A DNA stretch of 64,000 bases from Flavobacterium enshiense DK69 (GTDB lineage: Bacteria > Bacteroidota > Bacteroidia > Flavobacteriales > Flavobacteriaceae), in the NCBI RefSeq assembly GCF_000498495.1, contig NZ_AVCS01000016.1, positions 1 to 64,000 of the forward strand, written 5' to 3'. This document shows positions 37,266 through 44,970 of the stretch, piece after piece. The position numbers and the translations under genes were made by a program. Under the pieces are notes generated by a model, which saw only the letters and a program-made list of their open reading frames with translations, was not told the DNA's origin and made no database searches. Every line of letters starts with the position of its first letter. Within the stretch, counting starts at the first letter, position 1.

Positions 37266-37691
37266 ATGAAAAATGAAAACCAAATAGGAGAACAAAATGT
37301 ACAAGCTTGGATTGATGGAGTAAAACCTGAGCATAGTTCAATCGTGTCACGTATTGACAAACTCATAAGAGAAGTAATCCCCGAAATTAGATGTACTACA
37401 AAATGGCATAAACCTTCCCAACCGCTTGGTGTGCCTTTTTACGGACTGCCAGATAAAGGTTGGATGATTGCTCTTTGGTCGTTCAAGGACAGTGTAGGGA
37501 TTGGATTTATAGCTGGAACACTTCTGCACCCTGAACCTCCTGTGACAAAAATGGCGGGACCATGGAACAGAGCCATAGAATACAAGGCTCGCAGAATTGA
37601 TATTCATAACGATAAAGATTTTGATGAGAAGCTGATACGTTCATGGCTGAAACAAGCCTTAGAATTACCAGGATGGAGCAAAATAGATTAA
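37266..37691 (+). CDS. DUF1801 protein
   Basis: 141 residues. VQAWIDGVKPEHSSIVSRID and LIREVIPEIRCTTKWHKPSQ, then PDKGWMIALWSFKDSVGIGF, are standard for DUF1801, whose fold resembles frataxin-like iron-binding proteins in some annotations; the role is unsettled. 36 bases after the small membrane protein, so possibly co-transcribed. It is distinct from the DUF1801 at 24822. Confidence 0.8.
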   Translation: MKNENQIGEQNVQAWIDGVKPEHSSIVSRIDKLIREVIPEIRCTTKWHKPSQPLGVPFYGLPDKGWMIALWSFKDSVGIGFIAGTLLHPEPPVTKMAGPWNRAIEYKARRIDIHNDKDFDEKLIRSWLKQALELPGWSKID

Positions 37692-37757
37692 TGATGGCAT
37701 AGCTCAGCAAAGTCTCCTGACTTCGAGGAATCATTTATCAAACAATTAAGAAAACAA

Positions 37758-37795
37758 ATTGCGGCTGAATTTCCGTGTGGAAAATCAGCCGCAAT
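37758..37795 (-). terminator. Long near-perfect hairpin, likely terminator of the C39-like gene
   Basis: Arms 37758-37774 and 37779-37795 pair over 17 positions with one mismatch around a GTGT loop. On the minus strand it is followed by TTGTTTTCTTAATTG, a T-rich tail; the plus strand has no T run, so I assign it to the minus-strand peptidase gene, 92 bases upstream. Confidence 0.6.
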
Positions 37796-37886
37796 GTATG
37801 GTTATCTAAGTGTTAGACGGTTTTTAAATCAACCGTACTTTAAAACACTACTCCCACAAACCCTTTTATCAGAATGTTATTCGATG

Positions 37887-38717
37887 TTATTCGATGGCGA
37901 TTTCTTTAAGACATTTCTTTCCGCCTAATTGAATTTCCAAAAAGTAAAGTCCTTTTTGGTAATTTGAGACATCAAATCTCACATTGTTTTCTGTTGGAAT
38001 AAAATTCAAATGTTTTATCAGTTTACCGGTAGCATCATACACTTTTACATCTTCAATGATTTCGGTACCCTTAACAGTAATCTCATTTTGAGCCGGGTTT
38101 GGATAAACAAAAAGTTCCAAATCAGAAACCATATTTTCGTCAGTACTTAAATTAGTTGTTAAAATATTAGTGTGAGTCCAATCATGATTTCCATCACTAA
38201 CCAACCAGTTATAGGTACTTATATGATGTCCTTCCCCAAACCAAGGATTCATATAAGAAATATTACTTCCATTAATCCCGTGACCTACTACAAAATGTCC
38301 TCCACCGGAAACCCAGCCCCATCGTACTACAAATGGCCTGCCTGCGCTAATTTGCGTTAAAATTTGAGACAAACTCAAAGGATTAGCATATCCATAATTC
38401 TGAATATTGCCGAAGTGAACTAAAATATCCTGAATACTGCCCGAATTTCCCCAGTTATAGTTCCAATAATTACAACCTGAGTTAGGATTTGTACAACAAT
38501 TTACCGAACCGAAATTATGCCATGTAATAACCTGTCTAGCGTAGTCTGCTATTTCACATTGTGAAACATTAGTTCCGTAATAATTAAGAATAGATTTTGT
38601 AACTCCTGCCCAACACCATTGGTCTTGTTCCTGAATGACTTGCGGTACGGCTAAATATTGTGCTTTTAGATCATATAATGATAAAAACAGAACGAAAAAA
38701 AGTATTGTTTTTCTCAT
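37887..38717 (-). CDS. Secreted papain/C39-like cysteine peptidase with T9SS sorting domain
   Basis: 276 residues. A signal peptide (ILFFVLFLSLYDLKA) is followed by VPQVIQEQDQWCWAG, where C35 is the expected nucleophile in the QxxxWCW(A/S) motif; H141 in GGGHFVVGHGI and N157 in YMNPWFG complete a C39/papain-like triad. The C-terminal 75 residues (from about 203, LFVYPNPAQNEITV, ending GKKCLKEIAIE) are a type A sorting domain. So it is exported by T9SS and anchored or released at the surface. Two bases upstream ends a partner gene encoding a secreted protein. Confidence 0.85.
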   Translation of the reverse strand: MRKTILFFVLFLSLYDLKAQYLAVPQVIQEQDQWCWAGVTKSILNYYGTNVSQCEIADYARQVITWHNFGSVNCCTNPNSGCNYWNYNWGNSGSIQDILVHFGNIQNYGYANPLSLSQILTQISAGRPFVVRWGWVSGGGHFVVGHGINGSNISYMNPWFGEGHHISTYNWLVSDGNHDWTHTNILTTNLSTDENMVSDLELFVYPNPAQNEITVKGTEIIEDVKVYDATGKLIKHLNFIPTENNVRFDVSNYQKGLYFLEIQLGGKKCLKEIAIE

Positions 38718-38719
38718 GA

Positions 38720-39298
38720 TTATTTTGACATTAAATTAGTTAACCCTTGTCTGGAAATTGTATCTTCAATAGAAATTCTTTTATTGGATAAAAAGAAATT
38801 TTTGGCAGATTGTAAAGGGATGATACAATTTTGAAGGCCTGAAGCAGTAATTAATTCGTTTACGGATAAGAAATCTATTTTAAAAGCATAGCTTCTGAGT
38901 AATACATCGGGATTCTTACCATTAATTACGATAGTGCTAATTTCTTTAGCAAGAGATGAGCCTCCAAGATCGACAATCTCGAATTCACCGTTTGTGTTTT
39001 TTATGACCGTAAACAATAGCCTGTATTCATTATTGACAACAACCGGTATACGCCATTCATTTTGTATTGATAATTTTCCATCACTGTTAATTTTGGTAAC
39101 TAACAGAGGGACGCCAATTTTAGACTCCGCAAACTCTTCTCTTGTATTAAAACCAAAATTCTTCTCCTGTCCGACAGGTATTAAATTCAATGCCTTTTCA
39201 ATAGAATTTGAGTCAAAACTCAAATCTTTAGACACAATTTGAGCAATTATGCTGTTAGCATAAAAAGCAATAAATAAAAAAATAATTTGTTTCATCAT
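38720..39298 (-). CDS. Hypothetical secreted partner of the C39-like peptidase
   Basis: 192 residues with a signal peptide (QIIFLFIAFYANSIIA). The rest has no recognised motif; it is beta-rich with polar loops (GVPLLVTKINSDGKLSIQ, VVNNEYRLLFTVIKN), and the central VVNNEYRLLFTVIKNTNG could be a ligand-binding sheet. It lies two bases upstream of the peptidase and must be co-transcribed. A role as an inhibitor, chaperone or propeptide-like partner of the protease is possible but not shown. Confidence 0.6.
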   Translation of the reverse strand: MMKQIIFLFIAFYANSIIAQIVSKDLSFDSNSIEKALNLIPVGQEKNFGFNTREEFAESKIGVPLLVTKINSDGKLSIQNEWRIPVVVNNEYRLLFTVIKNTNGEFEIVDLGGSSLAKEISTIVINGKNPDVLLRSYAFKIDFLSVNELITASGLQNCIIPLQSAKNFFLSNKRISIEDTISRQGLTNLMSK

Positions 39299-39522
39299 TT
39301 AGTTGATTAATGGTTGTTTTTAGACCTAATTTTTTGAACGCCCTTAGACAGTTTTCTTAGCTCTGGCTAAACAGCATTGGTTGAGTCATCACGTCTGGCA
39401 ACAAATATATTGATTTTTTTGAAGTAAAATTCTTATTTTTTCAAACCTTTTATACCCATATGCAGGTCTTCAAACTAATTTGACCTTTCACTTGCTTGTC
39501 CCGATAGCAATAAACTAAAACC

Positions 39523-39575
39523 CTTTTTGTATATTTGGTTTAGTGACAAAACAGCCTGAAGGAACAAAAATCACA
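39523..39575 (+). promoter_or_regulatory. E promoter module copy 3
   Basis: TTTTTGTATATTTGGTTTAG with the TATATTTG box at 39530-39537, followed by GTGACAAAACAGCCTGAAGG, like 35064-35100. The phosphatidyltransferase gene starts 65 bases after the box. The remainder of the gap 39299-39522 shows nothing I can assign. Confidence 0.5.
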
Positions 39576-39602
39576 ACCAGCAGGAAGCTAGCAGAAATAT
39601 TT

Positions 39603-40208
39603 ATGAAGCACCAAATTCCAAAAGCGTTAATCTTTTCACGACTTATTATCGGTTTTGCAATAATTGCCTTTAGCTGTTTTCATATTGACAATTACGAAAT
39701 AATTGCGATAACACTTTTGACAATTGGATTGTTGACAGACATCTTTGACGGCATTATTGCACGACAACTAAACATTTCAACACAGAAACTCAGACGGTTA
39801 GATTCAACAGTTGACCAAGTATTTTTCGTTTCCGTTGCAGTTGCAACCTATATTCAATGCCCTGACTTTTTCACAGATAATGCTTTAAAGTTAACAATAC
39901 TTATAGGTGCCGAGGCATTAACATATATAGTCTGTTTTTTTAAATTCAGAAAAGAAATTGCTACGCATTCAATTGGCGCCAAAGTTTGGACCTTACTATT
40001 ATTTGCAACACTTATTCAAATCATTATGCAATGTCAGTCAACCGTTTTATTTGACATTTGCTTTTGGGTTGGCTTGTTGACCAGACTTGAAATTATAGCT
40101 ATCATTCTGACTTTAAAAAACTGGGCAACCGATGTACCCTCCTTTTATCATTCATTGCAACTCAGACAAGGCAAAGACATTAAAAGACATAAAATGTTCA
40201 ATGGATAA
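39603..40208 (+). CDS. CDP-alcohol phosphatidyltransferase family protein (atypical)
   Basis: 201 residues with about five to six membrane helices. The family motif DxxDGxxAR(x8)GxxxDxxxD is present as D46, D49, G50, A53, R54, then D67 and D71, but the central Gly is Leu63 (QKLRRLDSTVD). The enzyme class transfers a phosphoalcohol from CDP-alcohol, in phospholipid synthesis; the Gly change may mark a different donor or reduced activity. The frame is open from a GTG at 39543; I use the ATG at 39603, after the E module. Housekeeping pgsA/pssA neighbours are absent. Confidence 0.75.
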   Translation: MKHQIPKALIFSRLIIGFAIIAFSCFHIDNYEIIAITLLTIGLLTDIFDGIIARQLNISTQKLRRLDSTVDQVFFVSVAVATYIQCPDFFTDNALKLTILIGAEALTYIVCFFKFRKEIATHSIGAKVWTLLLFATLIQIIMQCQSTVLFDICFWVGLLTRLEIIAIILTLKNWATDVPSFYHSLQLRQGKDIKRHKMFNG

Positions 40209-40252
40209 TACTCCTGCTAAAAGGATTTGATAATACTATAACAACCATCATA

Positions 40253-40516
40253 TTGTTTTACCAAACTATAAAACGCTATAAAAATAGAAGCGTGAATACA
40301 TCACACTGGAAATATAAAACTGTATCCATACTGTTGAACGGACTATCCTTTATAGGCATATATTGGCTCTTTAGCTATTTTATCGGTGACAAAGATTACA
40401 GCATTATTCACCTACTCTTTAAAGGTCTATTTGTTGGTGTTTTTATGGAAATCGTCTATCCTTATATATTGGAAAAAACACGAATCAAATTCTCGTCTTC
40501 AAAAATAAAAAAATAG
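40253..40516 (+). CDS. Small hypothetical membrane protein (TTG start)
   Basis: 87 residues, starting at TTG (40253) because no ATG is available. Two hydrophobic segments (LNGLSFIGIYWLFSYFI and LFKGLFVGVFMEIVYPYIL) with Lys-rich ends. It lies 44 bases after the phosphatidyltransferase and might be translated with it. No family recognised. The start is uncertain and it could be a fragment. Confidence 0.45.
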   Translation: MFYQTIKRYKNRSVNTSHWKYKTVSILLNGLSFIGIYWLFSYFIGDKDYSIIHLLFKGLFVGVFMEIVYPYILEKTRIKFSSSKIKK

Positions 40517-40652
40517 TAACCCTGATATTTGAGAGTCTCGGTTTTCGGTTTGAAAACTTAACTTTCTGTACGGTCCCTGGCTTTAAGAATCTCAACCACC
40601 CGACTTCAATCCTTCTACAGACTCTTCAGTTTTTTACGCTACTTTTTTAAAA

Positions 40653-40700
40653 ATCACCAAATTAGGTTATTGTGTAAGTTTTTTTTTATAGTTAACTTTG
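40653..40700 (+). promoter_or_regulatory. Type D promoter/operator module, copy 4
   Basis: ATCAC (40653-40657), right arm degenerate (GTTAT), TTG at 40670-40672, exactly 20 bases, and TAACTTTG (40693-40700), a perfect -7 box. It lies 86 bases upstream of the protease-nuclease gene. Confidence 0.65.
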
Positions 40701-40786
40701 AGAGGTTTGAATGATTTTTTTTAAAATATTCAATTAACCTAAACCTTACATCTCATTATTAATTTTAGTAACAAAAAACTTCTATT

Positions 40787-42907
40787 ATGACACAAGATTC
40801 AATCTCAAAATTTGAGCAGCTTATAAAAAGCACAGAAGAAAAAAGAGACAGAGTAAGACATTTGGTTGACATTGGCCAGTGGACAGAAGCTGAAACTGAC
40901 CAAACGAGAAAAGATAGATTTGTCCTGAAAAATAAGCTCAAGAATAGAATTAGAGGAAAGGAATCTCAAATAGGTGATACATTAGACTGGATTGACACTT
41001 CGTTTTTAACAGAAGGAAGCATTATCCAACAGGCCGTTGGGTATGTAACAGTAAGAGTAGACGGGAAAGTTACAACTGGCTCTGGATTTATGATAAGCGA
41101 TAAACTTTTTATGACAAATAATCACATCATATCAAGTGCCAATGATGCTGAAAATTCATTTGTCACTTTTAATAAAGAGAATGATGAAAACGGTTTTCCA
41201 AAGCAAACGAGCATTTTTAGATTTAACCCAACTGCTTTTTTTATAACAAGTCCTGAAAATGATTTAGACTTTTCAGTTATACAAATTGGAGAAAAACAAT
41301 CAGGAAATTTATCAATTGAAGAGGTTGGGCACTTTATAATTTCCGATTCGTCAGACAAACACATTCTTGGCATGAATGTCAACATCATTCAACATCCGCT
41401 AGATTTACCTAAGAAAGTTGTTTTCAGGAACAATACCCTTGTAGAAAGGACAGACACATCGCTACTTTATGAAACCGATACAGAAAATGGTTCATCAGGT
41501 TCACCTGTATTAAATGATAACTGGGATTTAGTTGCTATACACCACTGGGGAGAACCCTACAAAGCCAAGTTAGACAATCCGAATAGCAATCTGCCAAACT
41601 ATGTTAACGAAGGAATTAGAATAAGTTCGATTTACAAATTCCTGAACAATCAGTTAGATACTCTGCAGAACTCACAAAAAAACACTTTATTAGAAGCACT
41701 TTCATACGCAAAAACAAATCCTTTGACTTCTCACAAAGTACCATTACCAAAGAAAAGTACAGTAGAATCCACTTCAGAAATCCCAAAAAATGAAAACAGC
41801 CATCAACTAAATTTAACCAATATGGGCTCAAATACAAATGATATAAAAATTCAAATCCCATTGGAAATAACTATTGGTATTGGAAAAGCAAGTACTAGCA
41901 ACGGTATCGGAAAAGATGAAATTAGCAGTACCCCTACAGCATTAGTAAAATCAGAAGCAAATAAAATAGATAAAAATTACTCAAACAGGAAAGGGTATAA
42001 TATGAATTTTATAACCTCACATGAAATACCCTTGCCTAAAATTGGCAACAAAGAGGACATTGCTCCCCTATACTCCAACCAACCTAATTACAAAGAAGGA
42101 ATTTTGAAATATGAACATTTTTCAATTGTAATAAACAAAGAAAAACGTTGTGCATTTTATTCTGCAACTAATATAGACGGTGAAACTTACAAATCGATAA
42201 ATAGAAAAACAGGGGAAATAACAGACAGGACGAATATTAATGAAGACGAAGGTGAAACTTGGTACGAAGATGATAGAATAAATCCTGACTTTCATCTCAA
42301 TCAACCATTTTTCTCAAATTGGTCTCATTTTTTTGACCGAGGACATTTAACCCGAAGAACAGACACATCTTGGGGAACAGATCAGGAGGCATTAAGAGCC
42401 GATGCAGATACTTTTCATTTTTCAAATTGCTCAATCCAGCACTTCAGATTCAATCAAACGGTAAAGTATTGGCAGGGTGTAGAAAGATATATTTTGGAAA
42501 AGGGAGTAATTAACGATGGCGTTAATAATAAAATTTCTGTGTTCCAAGGACCTATTTATAATGACGAAATAGACTTGTGGGCTGGTGATTTCCAAATTCC
42601 ATCCAAATATTTCAAGATTGCGGTTTGGAGAAACAAGCAGAAAGAATTAAAATCAGTTGGACTGATAGTTGACCAAAGCAATCTATTGTCAGAAGAACGA
42701 AAAAATTTAGGAAAACCTAAACCTGCTAATACTATTGATGTAAACGAGTGGAGAGTTTCAATCAAAGAAATTGAAAGACTGACAGATTTAAAATTTGGGA
42801 AAGACATAATTTTGGCAGACACCATTTCTTCTGTTGAACAACCAAATGTAGGAGAAGAAGCATTCGCAAAAACCATTATTTCAGACTGGGACGACTTGCT
42901 CAAATAA
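40787..42907 (+). CDS. Trypsin-like protease fused to DNA/RNA non-specific endonuclease
   Basis: 706 residues, no signal peptide, so probably cytoplasmic. After a charged helical start (residues 1-75) comes a trypsin-like fold: H113 in TNNHII, D161 in NDLDFSVI and S239 in GSSGSPV form the triad. A linker (about 285-430) carries two copies of a TSHxxPLPK motif (314-322 and 410-418). The C-terminal domain (about 440-680) is a NucA-type nuclease: RCAFYSATNIDGE, then DRGHLTRR with the catalytic H520 and SNCSIQHFRFNQ for the metal site. A type D promoter precedes it and an alpha/beta hydrolase gene follows. A protease-controlled nuclease in a defence or self-killing system is my inference. Confidence 0.88.
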   Translation: MTQDSISKFEQLIKSTEEKRDRVRHLVDIGQWTEAETDQTRKDRFVLKNKLKNRIRGKESQIGDTLDWIDTSFLTEGSIIQQAVGYVTVRVDGKVTTGSGFMISDKLFMTNNHIISSANDAENSFVTFNKENDENGFPKQTSIFRFNPTAFFITSPENDLDFSVIQIGEKQSGNLSIEEVGHFIISDSSDKHILGMNVNIIQHPLDLPKKVVFRNNTLVERTDTSLLYETDTENGSSGSPVLNDNWDLVAIHHWGEPYKAKLDNPNSNLPNYVNEGIRISSIYKFLNNQLDTLQNSQKNTLLEALSYAKTNPLTSHKVPLPKKSTVESTSEIPKNENSHQLNLTNMGSNTNDIKIQIPLEITIGIGKASTSNGIGKDEISSTPTALVKSEANKIDKNYSNRKGYNMNFITSHEIPLPKIGNKEDIAPLYSNQPNYKEGILKYEHFSIVINKEKRCAFYSATNIDGETYKSINRKTGEITDRTNINEDEGETWYEDDRINPDFHLNQPFFSNWSHFFDRGHLTRRTDTSWGTDQEALRADADTFHFSNCSIQHFRFNQTVKYWQGVERYILEKGVINDGVNNKISVFQGPIYNDEIDLWAGDFQIPSKYFKIAVWRNKQKELKSVGLIVDQSNLLSEERKNLGKPKPANTIDVNEWRVSIKEIERLTDLKFGKDIILADTISSVEQPNVGEEAFAKTIISDWDDLLK

Positions 42908-42912
42908 AAAAG

Positions 42913-42982
42913 AGCCGTAGCCACCAAGGTATTGCCAAAAACAGGGCTGATACAACATTACTGGGTTGACGTAAGTAGTTTA
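42913..42982 (+). repeat. U element copy 2 (attC-like)
   Basis: AGCCGTAGCCACCAAGGTAT, then TTGCCAAAAACAGGGCTGA, CATTACTGGGTTGACG and TAGTTTAA. The order of pieces is as in 32668-32735. It lies six bases after the nuclease stop and upstream of the hydrolase gene. Confidence 0.5.
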
Positions 42983-43138
42983 ATATTTGCAATCCTATCA
43001 AGTGGTAGTGCTGAAAATCCTGTCTTCAGCAATATCCGAAACGTTATGACTAATTTTTAAGGATTTATGAATGGTTTTAGAGTAAAAACAGCAACTCTAG
43101 CCAATAATTTGACATCAACTAATTTAACAGAAAAGGTC

Positions 43139-44734
43139 ATGGAAAAAAAACAATGTAACAAACAGTTAGATAAAAATCACTTTGTCAACGTGAATCCCTA
43201 TGGGACTTTGAAACCCTATAAACCGATACTTGTTGGTCCTGACATCAGCAAAATACAAACTTCATATACGGATGTTGATGCAATGTTTGAGACCATCAGA
43301 GCTGGAAACAAAAGGCATATTGCACTGTTTTTCCACGGTGGTTTGGTTGGAGAATGCTCAGGCATGGCTGCTGCAGAGCGGTTCTATCATTTTTACAATG
43401 GTGTAAATGATGTATATCCTGTATCCTTTATATGGGAAACAGGTTTTGTTTCGTCTCTAATTGAATATGTAAAAGATGCTGTTGGCGACAGTTACTTTCA
43501 ATCGATCTTTGGCGATGCTGCTTCTCGTATACTTAGTAAGCTAGGAATAAAAGTTCCAGGGATAACAGAGGATGAAGGTAAACCACATATCTCTTTCATA
43601 AAAACAAATGATTTTTTTTACATCGAGTCACAGCAAAAGATATTAGAAATAGAAACTGCAGCAGCTGGTTATAAACACCTGTCACTGGAAGAAATCGAAA
43701 AAGAACTTTTGTCAGAAACTAATCCGTTTGAACAGAAAGCTTTCCACTTGTATGAAATGAACAAGAATGCTTTAGTCTCCAACGAAGGATTCTTAGGAAT
43801 AAACAACGTGATTTGGGCAGGTATAAAAGTGGCTGCTCGATGTATTTACCGCTTTGCACGCAAACGAGATCACGGCATTAAAGGAACGGTATTGGAAGAA
43901 ACTTACAGACAGATCAAAGTAGGTAATTTTGTCAGTGTAGAAAAAACAGCTATCGGAATTTGGGACCAAATGAAACAACAAGCAGCTTCAATGTGGAAGA
44001 GCAACGATCACAAAAAAGGTGATGACCAATTCGCAGGAAGATACTTTTGGGATAAACTGTCAGAATACACAAAAGAAGTGCAAAAACAAGGAGGGAATGT
44101 GGTAATTGAATTGGTAGCACATAGTGCTGGAGCGATTGCTATATGCGAGCTATTTGACATGCTCAAAAAAAACAATAACCTTTATGGGCACATTACGTTT
44201 AACAATGTATTGTTTATGGCCCCGGCTGTCAAGTGCGACCTATTTTACGAAACAGTGATGCCTATGAAGAATCGTTATAACAGATTCAGAATGTTTACAA
44301 TGCATATGGACTTCGAACGTAAAGATATTTTGATTGATGAAAAATATCTTCACTGGGTATACCCTCTTTCTCTGTTATATCTCGTATCAGGCTTATGCGA
44401 AGATGGCGACAAATGGTTTGATGAAGATGTAAAAGGCGACACCTGCTTACTTGGGTTGGATCAACACATTTGTGGCAAAAGCCCCTATACTGAATATGAA
44501 ATAATGGAAGAAATACATAACTTTCTTTTTGAAAATGGAGAATACAAAAACCGGATTGCACTGGTACCTTCAGCAAAGGAAGCCCCAATAGGATACCGAG
44601 GAAAAGCTGAGGATCATGGTTTTTTCGATAATGATGGGGATGACAGGGAAGAGAAAAATACAATAAGTGATTCAATAAGAGAGAGCATCACCCACTTATT
44701 CAAGGAAATTGAAATTGATACAAATGTATTATAA
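43139..44734 (+). CDS. Alpha/beta hydrolase-like protein next to the protease-nuclease
   Basis: 531 residues from the ATG at 43139 (an ATG at 43067 gives 24 more residues that look untranslated). The strand and oxyanion segment is RHIALFFHGGLVGECSG, and the nucleophile elbow is VIELVAHSAGAIAICELF, with Ser329 in AHSAG. DRFRMFTMH-like and LDQHICGKSPYT segments may carry the acid and His. It resembles serine lipases or esterases with a long insertion between the oxyanion strand and the elbow (about 220 residues, helical). No signal peptide. Its place behind the protease-nuclease suggests a functional pair, perhaps a phospholipase-type effector; this is inference. Confidence 0.65.
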   Translation: MEKKQCNKQLDKNHFVNVNPYGTLKPYKPILVGPDISKIQTSYTDVDAMFETIRAGNKRHIALFFHGGLVGECSGMAAAERFYHFYNGVNDVYPVSFIWETGFVSSLIEYVKDAVGDSYFQSIFGDAASRILSKLGIKVPGITEDEGKPHISFIKTNDFFYIESQQKILEIETAAAGYKHLSLEEIEKELLSETNPFEQKAFHLYEMNKNALVSNEGFLGINNVIWAGIKVAARCIYRFARKRDHGIKGTVLEETYRQIKVGNFVSVEKTAIGIWDQMKQQAASMWKSNDHKKGDDQFAGRYFWDKLSEYTKEVQKQGGNVVIELVAHSAGAIAICELFDMLKKNNNLYGHITFNNVLFMAPAVKCDLFYETVMPMKNRYNRFRMFTMHMDFERKDILIDEKYLHWVYPLSLLYLVSGLCEDGDKWFDEDVKGDTCLLGLDQHICGKSPYTEYEIMEEIHNFLFENGEYKNRIALVPSAKEAPIGYRGKAEDHGFFDNDGDDREEKNTISDSIRESITHLFKEIEIDTNVL

Positions 44735-44793
44735 AAAGTGTCTTTCATAGGAGACTAATATGCAAACATCGGGTATAAAGTCGCTACTGAACT

Positions 44794-44970
44794 TTAGTAA
44801 TCAATTGATTTTTTATTGGGCTTGAATTCCCCATCGGAAAACACAAGTCCAAAGAACACATAACCGTTAATAAAATCAAAGTCAGTTTCGTTAAGAAGAT
44901 TTCCTTTAACCACAGGAGTTAGGATAATTTCGAAACTGACGTTGTTATTTTGTGTTATGTATGGCAAGGC
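44794..44970 (-). pseudogene. Decayed C-terminal fragment of an unidentified protein
   Basis: On the minus strand a frame without ATG reads FEIILTPVVKGNLLNETDF and then NGYVFFGLVFSDGEFKP before a TAA at 44794. The residue composition looks like real protein, but a stop lies directly upstream (44971) and no start is found. I take it as the remnant of a lost gene at the right edge of the accessory region. Family unknown. Confidence 0.4.

Noticed and set aside
17294..43000. Calling the region an integron
   Set aside because: No integron integrase was recognised in the window and the junction sites only partly fit attC. The cassette-like features are reported as a hypothesis instead.
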